The notes beneath the pieces were generated by a model that saw only the letters and a list, made by a program, of their open reading frames with translations, was not told the origin of the DNA and did no database searches. 29,978 nt of DNA from Saccoglossus kowalevskii (taxonomy: Eukaryota; Hemichordata; Enteropneusta; Harrimaniidae), in assembly GCF_000003605.2 (NCBI RefSeq), contig NW_003137827.1:425754-455731 (forward strand). The letters are read 5' to 3'. Below, one piece after another: positions 1 to 9,074 of this stretch; within the stretch, counting starts at the first letter, position 1; each line of letters begins with the position of its first letter. The translations under genes and the position numbers were made by a program.

Positions 1-2
1 CG

Positions 3-2060
3 TCTCTCACTGGTGCCGTTGATTTTTCACGTGGTATCCGCCAAGGCTGCAGTCTCAGCGGACAGCTTTACACTATTGTTATAGAGACACTCTTACATAA
101 AATTCGTACGAAAAGTGACATCAAACGAGTCAAAATTAACGGTGATCGAGTTAACCTTTCTGCTTATGCAGACGACGTCAACTTTTTTTCTTACTAAAAA
201 AGAAGATTTCCGCAAACTCGAATACTGGTTGAATATTTATGAAGGTGCTAGCAATGCACAAATCAACTTTGCAAAGTCAAAGGGGCTGTGGGGTGGCTGC
301 TGGAAGGGGCGGACCGATAGCCCTTTACGCATACAATGGAACAGTACAGGCTTGAAAATTCTGGGCACTTTCCTTGGTAACACTCATGAATACCAAAACA
401 ATAACTGGGATGACATGGTTGAAACTGTAGAAACCAAGCTTGAACGGTACACCAAATACTGTCCTCATATGTCATATTGAGAGCACACTCTAATCGTTAA
501 TCACATAATTGTGGCAAAACTACTACACATTTTGCTGCTTGAGTTCTCTGAGAGCCTTGGTACAAAAAATACAAGATCTGCTTATTAACTTTTTATGGCA
601 TGGACGTCACTGGGTTAAAAAAAGGTACTATCTACTTACCAGTAAATGATGGTGGTCAAGGCATATTTGACTTAAAAACTCGACACTTTCCGCTTACAGT
701 TTCTGCAACGCTATTTGTACTCTGACTCCAAACACCCGTCATTTGCCTTCGCCGACTTTTTTCTACAACAAATACAGAACCTAAATTATGACAAACAAAT
801 ATTCGCCACCAAGATTTCCGATTATAGCAACGTTCCTACTTTCTACCGTGAACTGCTATGTATTTAGTCATGTATTTAGTCATGGGAGAGACTGCTATGT
901 ATTTAGTCATGGGAGAGTCACTGCTATGTATTTAGTCATGGGAGAGAGTTGACGGATCCTCAGACTATCAGTGTTGCCAATGAACCCCTTTTTTTACAAT
1001 CCTTTGCTACTCCACCACCTGCGAGGAGAGCCATTAGAAATACGTCAGCTTATGAGCAGTGGTATTACTACTATCGGTCACCTACTGGATAATGGGAAAT
1101 GGCTCGACATTAACACAATTCCCAATCGTGTCTCCGTATATTCCAAACGAGTGCTTGGAATAGCACTAGATGTCATTATGCGAGCAATACCTCCTGACTG
1201 GAAACAAGTAGTTACAACCGGCCGCGACACAAGACCACCTGAAAACCGTACCAGATATTCATTCAACATTGTGTATAGAGATGATGACAATGATATACTT
1301 TTAAGCTACCCTTTTTATAAAATCGAAAAAGGCTCACTTTATAAATTTTTAATAGCTTTACATAACGTCTCTTCTCCCGATCGTATACACACAGTTTGAC
1401 ACGATTTGTTTTTTCCTCCCGACATAAACCTTTGAGAATTGTTGTATTTCACCTGTCAATAAAAAAGACGGAGATTTACAATGGCGCATACCCTACCGGT
1501 GTTTTTTTTACTAAGGTCACACATCAAGGTCACCAATCAATGCCCTTTTTGTGGCGAGGTCGGTGACCTTATCTACATTTTCCTCGAATGCGGCAGACTT
1601 GCACCACTCCACTACTCGGTTAATCAGACAACTTTTATATATCGAGAACACCATTCCAATACCGTGGTTTATCTTTGGTCCACCAAAACCAATGCGAATG
1701 GACGATACTCACCGTCTGGCTGTCTTTATCATCACTACCGCTAAGACTGCTATCCACGCATCACGCTTTCGCAAACTGGACAACCAAGACAACACAGACG
1801 TCTTAAAATGGTTTCATAACAAGATCAAGAGCCGACTATTAGGCGAACATGAATACCATCAAGTCACCAACTCCATCGAACTCTTCAAGATCAAATACTG
1901 CATCAATGATGCCATAGTATCTTTAGACGAGAACGATAATTTACAATTTTCAAATGAAATTAATAAGACGACTAAATTAAATTTAAAATCAAACAAAATT
2001 TAAGCAAATCAAATTAAATTAAAACATATTAAAGTCAAATTGAAACAAATCAGATTATAG
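3..2060 (+). pseudogene. Tx1/L1-type LINE ORF2, 3' part: reverse transcriptase to C-terminal zinc finger, frameshifted
   Basis: The translation opens inside a non-LTR reverse transcriptase: RGIRQGCSLSG, then the catalytic YADD at 165-176 in frame 3. That frame stops at 195-197. The protein continues in frame 1 to 480 (KKEDFRKLEYWLNIYE), so there is an indel in the T-run near 183-200. Further shifts separate a thumb/connector segment with WHGRHW and GGQGIFDLKTR (about 590-700), a segment at 971-1399 with NPLL and GHLLD, and a C-terminal CPFCGEVGDL zinc-finger region from 1541. The last segment runs in frame 3 to 2003. This order (RT, connector with HW and GGQG, CCHC-like finger) is what I know from Tx1/L1 clade elements. 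The 5' part lies outside the window. The 3' end is a 100-bp A/T-rich tail of aaattaa-like repeats. The copy is dead. Confidence 0.85.
851..948 (+). repeat. Minisatellite of about 29 bp inside the Tx1 LINE
   Basis: Three consecutive copies of a unit around ctgctatgtatttagtcatg, each followed by ggagag, lie at 851-890, 891-919 and 920-948. The first copy is longer because tatttagtcatg is itself doubled inside it. The array sits in the RT-to-C-terminus connector and displaces the reading frame, so it arose after the element lost function. Confidence 0.9.
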
Positions 2061-2074
2061 TATAACGACATCGA

Positions 2075-3335
2075 AAAAAAAATCAATACTAACTATTTAC
2101 AAGGAAGTGGGATATTAATTTGGATTTGAATCCATGTCTGCGAGTTTCACCTTTTACTTCAGTGGGGCGAGAGTTCCAATGTTTTGCTGCTGGACGCGAG
2201 ATTCATTTTGGGAATATAATAATTGTTGTTTGTTGCCAGGCGGATTGGGTAACTGTGGGGCATGGCTTCAAGGTAACAATTTATGTTATGTTCAAAATGG
2301 TTATGTTTTAAGTCAAATACAGAAAGAGAAGTTTGAAGCTTGCAAAGTTTATACACATCTGAAAGCCGAAGTTGTTGAAATAGGAGAGCTGTATGGGCAT
2401 GAAAATGAGAAAAAAAGTAAATAAACGAGCAACTTTCTTTTGGAGAAATAGAACTGGTTTGAATAATGATGGATATGTGTTACCCCATATCTCCAGACAA
2501 TAGGTAATTTGTGGTAAAATTGATGATTTATAAAGAAGGAGAACTAATTTCCTGGAGACGAAGTGTTGAATTTTTGATAGTAGTCCAACTTTGTTGGCAA
2601 CTGACATTGTTATTTTTCCCATATGGGTTTTCCAGTTTAGATGCTGATCAAATATTATGCCTAAATAATTATAGGAACAAGCGCCCTGGACAGGTAACTT
2701 CCCAGTGCTTAAAGTGTCCACTGTGGTAAATGACCGTTGTGGTGTACTAATTAACATATGTGTTTTGTGTACATTGATAGTGAGCTGGTTTGCACTACAC
2801 CATTCACAGACTCTCTGAAAATAATCATTAATATGTAAGAAGTTAATAGTGTTATTTTGAATGGACCGAAAGAGAGTAGTGTCATCAGCAAATAAACGTA
2901 CGTCAAAATCATTGGTACAATTGACAATATCATTATAATAGATTAAGAATAAAATAAGGCAAAGAGTCTATCCTTGTGGAACTGCGCATTTCATATTATT
3001 GTACGAGGAGAGGGAATTATTAATTTGGACACATTGCTGGCGATCTCAAAGGTAATTTTTGAACCGTTGTAGCGAGAGACCCCTAATACCACAATTAGAA
3101 AGTTTATGGAGAAGGATTTTGTGATTAATAGTGTCAAAAGCTTTTTTAAGATCAATGAAAATTCCGAAAGTAATGTAACCCTTGTCCATGTTATCAGCAA
3201 TGCTTGTTACCAGGTCAGCTATGGCGAGTTTGGTGCTATGTTTTCTCCGAAAATTGAACTGTTTGTCTGAAAGTATGTCTTATTTATCAAGGAAGTTAAT
3301 GAATTGTTTATTAACAACAGATTCATACACCTTAC
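2075..3335 (-). pseudogene. LINE reverse transcriptase core and C-terminus
   Basis: Reading from 3335 down, the RT finger/palm motifs appear in order: FRRKHSTKLAIADL, IFIDLKKAFDTINHKILL, GLSLQRFKNYL, CAVPQG, then LFADDTTLF with the catalytic Asp pair encoded at 2881-2886. The ORF at 2757-2308 carries the thumb: NYLGIIFDQHLNWKTH and YCLEIWGNTYPSLFKP. A further frame (2356-2159) has the usual Jockey/CR1 tail. At least three frame changes and an in-frame stop after PQG are present. Confidence 0.85.
3331..3335. repeat. Target-site duplication CTTAC, left of solo LTR
   Basis: CTTAC directly abuts the TGTCGC terminus and is repeated at 3832-3836 after the GACA terminus. Confidence 0.88.
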
Positions 3336-3831
3336 TGTCGCATACGACTTGTTTACCCACTTCCGTGTGACTGAGAATGTTCTAGAACCGTACTGTGTCT
3401 GGGTGGAATTCTTAGAAGTTGGTTGAATAGGTAATAGGACATTATAGAAGGCAATAGAAGGTAATGGAACATTCTAGAAATTTATAGTAAGTTCCAGACT
3501 CATTATGTATGCTGATGTAATGGTCTATTTATAGACAGTGTGGGTATATTTAGGGGAGTTGTTCAGCACTGCCATCAGATCGGAGATCTCGTTGAATTGT
3601 ATTGGAGTTTAAGTATCTAGTTATTGGAGTAGTGGAGTTTTACCGCGTTATTGTACTTGATGTTTGCAGAGTATAATAATACCAGTACCAGCTGAAACCT
3701 CATCTGTTGGCTCCGTGTTCGTATTTTATCATCGCCGCCAGGGAAGTCTTTTTGTTACTGTTGCCATTTTGGTATTTGAACCATCACACCTGTACTATAC
3801 CAATTACGGTAATATTACGTTGCGTGTGACA
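3336..3831. mobile_element. Solo LTR (496 bp) of an LTR retrotransposon
   Basis: The segment begins TGTCGCATACGAC and ends GTGTGACA, so the termini are TGTC...GACA. It is flanked by identical 5-bp CTTAC copies at 3331-3335 and 3832-3836. It sits inside the RT of the minus-strand LINE. With the segment and one CTTAC removed, the LINE frame reads through the join (LPVLSKVYESVVNKQF). Five-bp duplications and TG..CA ends fit Ty3/gypsy-like or similar integrases. There is no second LTR and no internal coding region, so this is a solo LTR left by LTR-LTR recombination. A TATA-like tatttatag lies near 3529. The element family is unknown. Confidence 0.9.
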
Positions 3832-4137
3832 CTTACTAAGAACTGGAAGAATTGAAATCGAACGATAATTACTGGCCTTACTTACCATTTTCGAAAATAG
3901 GAGTTATTTTCAGTTGGTCAGGGAAAATACATTGGCTCAGTGAACAATTAGTAATGTGGGCAAAGGGGCGAGCAATAATACTGGATTTTATCCTGACCAG
4001 CAGATTTATTAGGGTTCAATTTAATGATTTCAGTTAAACTGTCAGCCTCGCAGACAGGGCGATAAAAGAAAGAATTAATTTGATTATTGTTAAGATAGTT
4101 TCTAAAATCACTAGCATTAGTTATATCATAGATTTTA
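3832..4137 (-). pseudogene. LINE reverse transcriptase, N-terminal part
   Basis: On the minus strand from 4137: KIYDITNASDFRNYL, then CEADSLTEIIKLNPNKSAGQD, typical of the region just before and at RT block 0-1 in CR1/Jockey LINEs. IARPFAHITNCSLSQCIFPD follows after a frameshift. The ITPIFENG motif is followed by another shift to NYRSISILPVLSK, which runs into the solo-LTR target site. The right edge coincides exactly with the TIR of the inserted DNA transposon. Confidence 0.82.
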
Positions 4138-4158
4138 GAATGAGAGGGACAGGCAACT
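4138..4158 (+). repeat. Left terminal inverted repeat of the 4.9-kb transposon
   Basis: GAATGAGAGGGACAGGCAAC plus T. It matches the reverse complement of 9054-9074 with one G/A difference. TA precedes it at 4136-4137. Confidence 0.88.
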
Positions 4159-4352
4159 ACAGTGTTTCTTTTGTTTTAACCTGGGTTATAATCCTCCAAA
4201 TAATCTCACAATCCCATTAACGAATAAACAACCATCTGTTTATTTGCACTGACGGCAGCACTCGCGCAAAACGCGTGAGCTTCACTGCGTGACCAGCTGA
4301 GCGACGGTCATGAATATGCTAATTGTATGTTAATGAGTTTTCACTGAGTATC

Positions 4353-4363
4353 AAAATGGCGGC
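4353..4363 (+). promoter_or_regulatory. YY1-type initiator over the start codon (aaaATGGCGGC)
   Basis: The string aaaATGGCGGC matches the AAnATGGCGGC class bound by YY1 in animals. This class often combines transcription initiation and translation start in TATA-less promoters. It lies 215 bp inside the left TIR and begins the zinc-finger gene. Upstream, 4255-4310 is the most CpG-rich stretch nearby (cactcgcgcaaaacgcgtg), as expected of a transposon promoter. Confidence 0.55.
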
Positions 4364-6304
4364 GATGTTAACATCGATGTTAGATCCTTCCGAGTTTTTT
4401 TGATGTTTTCTCTGAATTTGACGACTGTTTAGATGATAGTTGGAGTACGGAAGAAGGTTTCAATGCAGATTTAAGTGACGATGATATTCTAGTGAAAAAG
4501 CCCAATAAACAAATGCCGTGACCTCAGTTACCTCGAACAGTACATAGTCGCGGGTTCTGAAAGGAAGAGTTTTCAATGTGACATTTGTAGCAAGCAGTTT
4601 ACAACGAAACATGGATGTAAAAAACACATACTGAATTGTCATATGATTACAGGTAGGAAATAAATAATTATTTATTTTAAGTAAAAATCCGTTTTTTCTT
4701 TCATCAGACTAGTTTGCTTTTCTCCAAACCCTTTTTTGTAAGCGACGCTGCCCGGTATTCAATGAATCTTCAGAAATTAGCCAGGATTCCCCATAGCCCT
4801 AAAAGTATTGACATGGCGTGTGTATAGCATTTGGTATTATTATAAAATATGACAGTTCAGTCTCCCTTGTTCCTATGTTTGTTTACCTGTTCGTATGTGC
4901 AGTATTTTTGAAACTAATAGTTCATGTTTTCACTCAAACATACTGGCAACCACTGACCAAAACGAAGTGTCAAATAATGAAAGTGGGAAGAAACAAAGCT
5001 TGACCAAATTAATTAAAAGAAAGTATTTTTTCTATGTGTATCCAAAGCTCAGTTGAAAAATGGAATTAGTTTACTCATTGAAAATTGTGTATCTCAACTA
5101 TGGACTGTCATTTTGTAGACATCAATGATATAATATATAACTATATTATAATTCACCACTTCTGAATTTATAGCAACAATTTATAAATTTGTGTGGTTCT
5201 TTTTGCCTATAGAGATACCACCTATACCAGTTTACAAAATGAAAGATGCCTTCAAAGAAGGAACTACTTTGTTCACTGCTGCTATGAGATTAGCATCCCG
5301 CGATGTTACCAATAGCAAAATTCTACCTGGTATGGCTGCACTCAGGAATGCCTTAAAACTTATGATTGAAAGAGCTGAGACAATGACAGACGAGATTACA
5401 AGTATGATCAGGGTACTGTGGCCTGTCATTGTAGCCGGTGACTTACTACGATTATTTTCCAGTCGCAGAGAGAACATTTTCAGAAGATTCCATCAGAAAA
5501 GACTGTCACAAGATTTGAGTAATTCTATGCGTCTACTGTGTTTGAAAGCTGGTGCAAATACTACAAGTGTTATAACTATCTGTCTGACGTGCTTTTAGTT
5601 TGAGGAGCTTCTAATGAGAAGGGATAAGGCTGAGACGCATGATAGCTGTAGTACGATCAAGATAGGTAAAAATCGAAGAAAATATCCTTTGGCATGCAAG
5701 TGGCTACATACCAATGGCTCTCTCCAAACAATTAAAGAAACTGTTGTTACAGCATTATCTAAAATGAGTTTCAAACCAGCAGTCTGACACCTTTTTGATG
5801 TACACAACGGAGTGGGTGGAGAAAGAAAAACGTGGTGGATTGTACCAAATCAACGACAAAACTTATTTACTTTTCAGAAGATGTGAGCATTTTATCAGAC
5901 TCAATTCTAACACACTAATTCATCACAATGAATCAATACAGCAGGCTGTAATTAATGCTGTACTCAATGACAGAGTTGCTTTGTCATATTGGTCGGACTT
6001 GGCATCAGATTTGGAGGAAGATTCATCACTTGAACTCTTAATAATGTGTCTCAAATTGTGGGTGAACACAAGTGGACATTCCACTGCCAGAAAATTGATT
6101 GAAGAGTTTAAGATTACTGAGGCTAAATCCAGACAGTCGAAAAGGAATTCGTCAAGAATTGAAAGAGCTTCAAAATTGATGGCCTTTCTTTTAAACCCAA
6201 GCTTGTCAGTTTGTAAATATAGCAATAAACATTATCCATCTTATATTTGTTGTCTTTATATACCTGCCACTGTATTTGCTCTATTAGTATTGCACTTCTC
6301 ATAG
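4356..6304 (+). pseudogene. C2H2 zinc-finger protein of the transposon (two exons, damaged)
   Basis: Exon 1 (4356-4652) starts ATGGCGGCG and encodes an acidic segment (FFDVFSEFDDCLDDSW), then one C2H2 finger at 4577-4642 with C-x2-C-x12-H-x4-H spacing. A one-base excess in the T-run near 4400 and a second shift near 4515 break it. The donor ACAG|GTAGGA at 4653 joins the acceptor ...cctatag at 5211-5212 in phase (codon G+AG). Exon 2 (from 5213) encodes an alpha-helical segment (RNALKLMIERAETMTDEITSMI), meets TAG at 5596-5598, continues in frame to about 5787, then shifts. The last part (5795-6230) has WVEKEKRGGLYQIND, YWSDLASDLEED and LLIMCLKLWVN. I associate this block with uncharacterised zinc-finger proteins repeated in aquatic invertebrate genomes. 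Its role beside the transposase is not known. Confidence 0.7.
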
Positions 6305-6364
6305 ATGTACAGATACTGGTTTTATTTTGAATGAGTGTATGATGCAAAAGACAATACTCTGTAA

Positions 6365-6370
6365 AATAAA
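6365..6370 (+). terminator. Polyadenylation signal AATAAA of the zinc-finger gene
   Basis: AATAAA lies about 60 bp after the last stop of the rightward gene, within a partial palindrome (gtaaaataa...ttattttac, 6361-6388). It marks the convergence point of the two transposon genes. The leftward gene ends about 400 bp further right. Confidence 0.5.
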
Positions 6371-6767
6371 GTTATTTTATTATTTTACATACAAAGAGCG
6401 AGTACATTTCTAATTTTCTACAATTATTGATTGAAGTATGAAAAAACAAGACTAGGCCAAAAAAATACCTGTGGCAAGAGATATCCCAAATGCTTGAATT
6501 CTACATGATGACCCTTTGAAAATGTAATCCAAAAAGCATTGTATTCTAGTCACAGGCACTATACATATTTATTTTGAGGAAAATTACAAAACGTATAGAA
6601 AAGGCATACTTTGTTTTATTATTGGTAAAACAATAATGAACTTTTGATTGGAATTAGAAACAATTGATGTAAATGATAATATTTTGGATAATTAGAAAAT
6701 GCATCTCCAAAAAGTACCAGGGTTCGTTGACCTTTTAGAGGTCATGGATCAGGCCATTAACATTTAT
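6371..6767. other. Spacer between the two convergent transposon genes
   Basis: A/T-rich DNA with no supported coding region. It holds the 3' ends of both genes. The only long open stretches are low-complexity shadows. Confidence 0.6.
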
Positions 6768-6913
6768 TTACGATGCCGACGAATAAGTGGTGTATATTTG
6801 TCTGTGCATTCCAAAATACGATTCCAAAGGATCCTGATTGAATTTCTCTGAAAGAATACATTGTACACCAGGCTGTTGCAGTAAGTATCTGGTAACTTCA
6901 ACAAAAGAGTATA
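6768..6913 (-). pseudogene. P-element-like transposase, 3' exon
   Basis: On the minus strand, a good acceptor (tttatactacag) precedes an exon from 6913 that reads SFVEVTRYLLQQPGV, then ILSEKFNQDPLESYFGMHRQ. It stops at TAA (6770-6768), and AATAAA overlaps that stop. The SEKFNQDPLE.YFG motif is the hallmark C-terminal block of P-element/THAP9 transposases that I know. It belongs to the RNase-H-like core after the insertion domain. In the family, protein continues past FG..R for tens of residues. Here it ends 9 codons after the HRQ, so the tail is truncated or mutated. Confidence 0.8.
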
Positions 6914-7385
6914 CTGTAGTATAAACGAGAAACAAAATGGTTAACACAAATCTTAACTAAAATAATGGTCCACCGGTGTTCTTCCCTAGGCATTTAGCAG
7001 TTTAATTTCGTAGAAATTCTAATGTGTGGGGAAAATAACGTACATTACTGATCATATATTCACAGTAGAAGTGCATGCTTTCTTTCAGCAATATAGCATC
7101 GATTAGCAATATCTTTATTACATGTCATTTGAATGACACGCATGAATTTTACTCTATATAAATTAAAGTTGAACATATGTGGGTGCCACCATCTTGGACA
7201 AAAATACAAATGTTTCTATTCTCAACAGTGTATCAGGCTTGCATGAAAGTGAAGGCATGTAATAATAACTTACCTAAAATACCTAAAATAAAAGAACCAT
7301 GTTAGAAATACAAATCCCTTGGTGTACATTTCATTATCTAAAATATAGCTACCCAATTGGAACAGAATATTAATTAATGACTTGC
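6914..7385 (-). other. Apparent intron of the P-like transposase
   Basis: This lies between the GC donor at 7385-7384 and the acceptor at 6915-6914. No coding block is recognised. The VLS..VA.AL block normally following the internal exon is missing, so an exon may have been lost here. Confidence 0.45.
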
Positions 7386-7532
7386 CTGTACTGCAAATTT
7401 CACTTTCATTCGTGAAAATGATGTTAAGTGCACATGTTCAAACTTCAACTTGTTGCATAGAAAGAGACCACCTCTACTCAGATCAGCATGGTATAAATCC
7501 ACAATAGTTTTCCAACTTATGTTTTCTCCATT
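7386..7532 (-). pseudogene. P-element-like transposase, internal exon with a GC donor
   Basis: The acceptor (catctctttttag) at 7533-7534 opens an exon reading NGENISWKTIVDLYHADL, then SRGGLFLCNKLKFEHVHL and TSFSRMKVKFAVQ. In P/THAP9-type transposases the stretch W..I..LY...........KL...H..LT..S.M.V..A.QV follows the conserved FD.PH..K..R block. The exon ends CAG|GCAAGT, which fits the rare GC-AG donor consensus. A 261-bp open frame (7743-7483) overlaps it in another phase and is mostly a shadow. The FD.PH exon expected upstream was not found in 7533-9050, so the copy may be internally deleted. Confidence 0.78.
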
Positions 7533-8089
7533 CTAAAAAGAGATGCATAACAGTATCATCAGAATAATGCGTTGCGTTAACGTGTAATTCCGAGTCCGGG
7601 AAGCATCCGGTGAGCACACGTCTCAGTCGTATTATGATAGGCCTAAAGGCGTTGTGTGCGTTTGCGATGCCATTGTCCCGCATACAAAGTTCATAGAGCT
7701 TGTAAATTAACCTAAAATACTGTGCCATTGTCTTCAAAAACACCTATTAGCATCTACATTTTACAATGGAACATGTGAAGTCCCGTCTGAAGTACAGCGA
7801 GACAGTCAATACTGAGACAAGTAGAATGCACTGTGACCTGCTAATTTAACTGCCTAAAACTTACAATGTCACCCAGGGCAATTTTTCTCCAAAAAATCAC
7901 TAACAAAACTGGTACGTGAAATACACTATTTTTCCTAATTTTATTGGTAACGAAATCATATTCTAAACAAAGTAAAAACGATCACAACTGCTGAGCAACA
8001 AATCACGGTTGCGCAATCCAGTCATGCTGTTTTACAATTGTTGATTATTACTCAGTAGTGATTATAATAATGTTAAAAAAAAAAAAACT

Positions 8090-8155
8090 TCGTTTAGTCC
8101 TAAGCAAATAATTCCGGTCGCAAATTAACGCTCGATGCTGTCGAGTATCCGCCAT
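8090..8155 (-). CDS. Possible first coding exon of the leftward transposon gene
   Basis: The minus strand has aacATGGCGG at 8158-8149, the same start context as the rightward gene. It is followed by 22 sense codons (MADTRQHRALICDRNYLLRT...) up to a long T-run. The only donor-like GT is at the edge of the T-run and is poor. No THAP zinc-finger cysteines are visible. Evidence is the initiator context and position only. Confidence 0.3.
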
Positions 8156-9053
8156 GTTCCTAGACTTGCTTGTAGTCTGTTGTGATTACGATGCAAAAAA
8201 GTACATATATAATGCCACTGAGCGTTCTAATAATTAAATATTTATACTGATTTCACAAAATCATGCAGTTTGATTATTCTTGTACTGTGAGTAATATTGC
8301 CTTGGTGGTCGAGACAAAGCATGCCAATAACAAAATACATGAAACAATGAATGAAGTTAACACATCACTCCAGAAAAACAATATGGTTTTCACACATTTT
8401 TAAGCAGTCTGGAAATTTAACAACAACTGCATTTAAAAAAGGACTCCCATACAAAAAAAATATTTTTTGAAAGTTTCAAGCAGGACACATAAAGAAAGAA
8501 AATTAAAACAAACGGGGTCAGCCATTTGCGATGTAAGCTGACTTTCACACGTTTCCAAACAGTTTAGAAAATTCAGAATTTCGACTTTTGTAAAGCAAGT
8601 AATCAAATTAAAATACCCTGATTACTTCGAAAATAGTATGATTTAAGTGACAAATACGATAATGCAAACAAAAAGAGTTTTTATTTTCCCGAAAACGGGC
8701 CAAAATGCGGCAGTCGCAGGATAAGTGTAGCCAACATTGGTCACCATCGAGAACACGCACATAAAATCAGCCGAGTAGTTAATTTTATACTGGTGAAAAA
8801 ACGAATTGTAACTCTACGTATATCAAGTGTCACTTACCTAATAACCAGTACCAAAAAAAAAAAAATGGATCTTGTATTGAAATCTAGTAAAAATTCGATG
8901 TAATAAGGACAATCACTGAAAGACGTGTTGCAAACTGCGCGGCCGATCGATTGCGAGTGACGTCATACGGTACCCTTAGCTTGATCATTTGTTTATAACT
9001 GTAGGAACCCACGTTGCACGCCGGGTGTCGTGAAATCCTTTGTTTTATAATCC
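8156..9053. other. 5' flank of the leftward transposon gene
   Basis: A/T-rich with A-runs at 8077-8089 and 8853-8865. Near the right end a CpG-containing patch (8937-9030) includes the palindrome TGACGTCA at 8958-8965, a consensus CRE/ATF site. This is a plausible promoter region for the leftward transposase. No protein is recognised. Confidence 0.35.
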
Positions 9054-9074
9054 AGTTGCCTGTCCTTCTCATTC
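9054..9074 (-). repeat. Right terminal inverted repeat of the 4.9-kb transposon
   Basis: Read on the minus strand this is GAATGAGAAGGACAGGCAAC plus T, paired with 4138-4158. TA follows it at 9075-9076. A 62-codon minus-strand ORF that starts inside this repeat is a by-product and is not annotated. Confidence 0.88.

Larger units (their letters stand above)
4138..9074. mobile_element. 4.9-kb two-gene DNA transposon with a P-like transposase and a zinc-finger gene
   Basis: The left end reads GAATGAGAGGGACAGGCAAC and the right end, read inward on the minus strand, GAATGAGAAGGACAGGCAAC. This is an inverted repeat of about 21 bp with one mismatch. A weaker subterminal similarity (AAC[C/G]TGGGTT near 4179 and 9018) extends inward. 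TA flanks both sides (4136-4137 and 9075-9076). Removing the element with one TA joins the LINE frame as NLAANITIDLKIYDITN with no shift, which fixes the boundaries. Inside are two convergent genes: a C2H2 gene rightward (4356-6370) and a P-element-type transposase leftward (ending 6768). Both are damaged. A TA duplication is unusual for P elements, which classically make 8 bp. The family assignment is therefore open. Confidence 0.85.

Noticed and set aside
7533-7743. Minus-strand open frame (MAQYFRLIYKLYELC...) overlapping the transposase exon.
   Set aside because: The transposase is read in another phase from 7532. This part has no recognised motif and ends in the real exon's shadow.
8884-9072. 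Minus-strand ORF of 62 codons at the right end of the 4.9-kb transposon.
   Set aside because: It starts inside the inverted repeat, has no known motif and crosses the likely promoter region.
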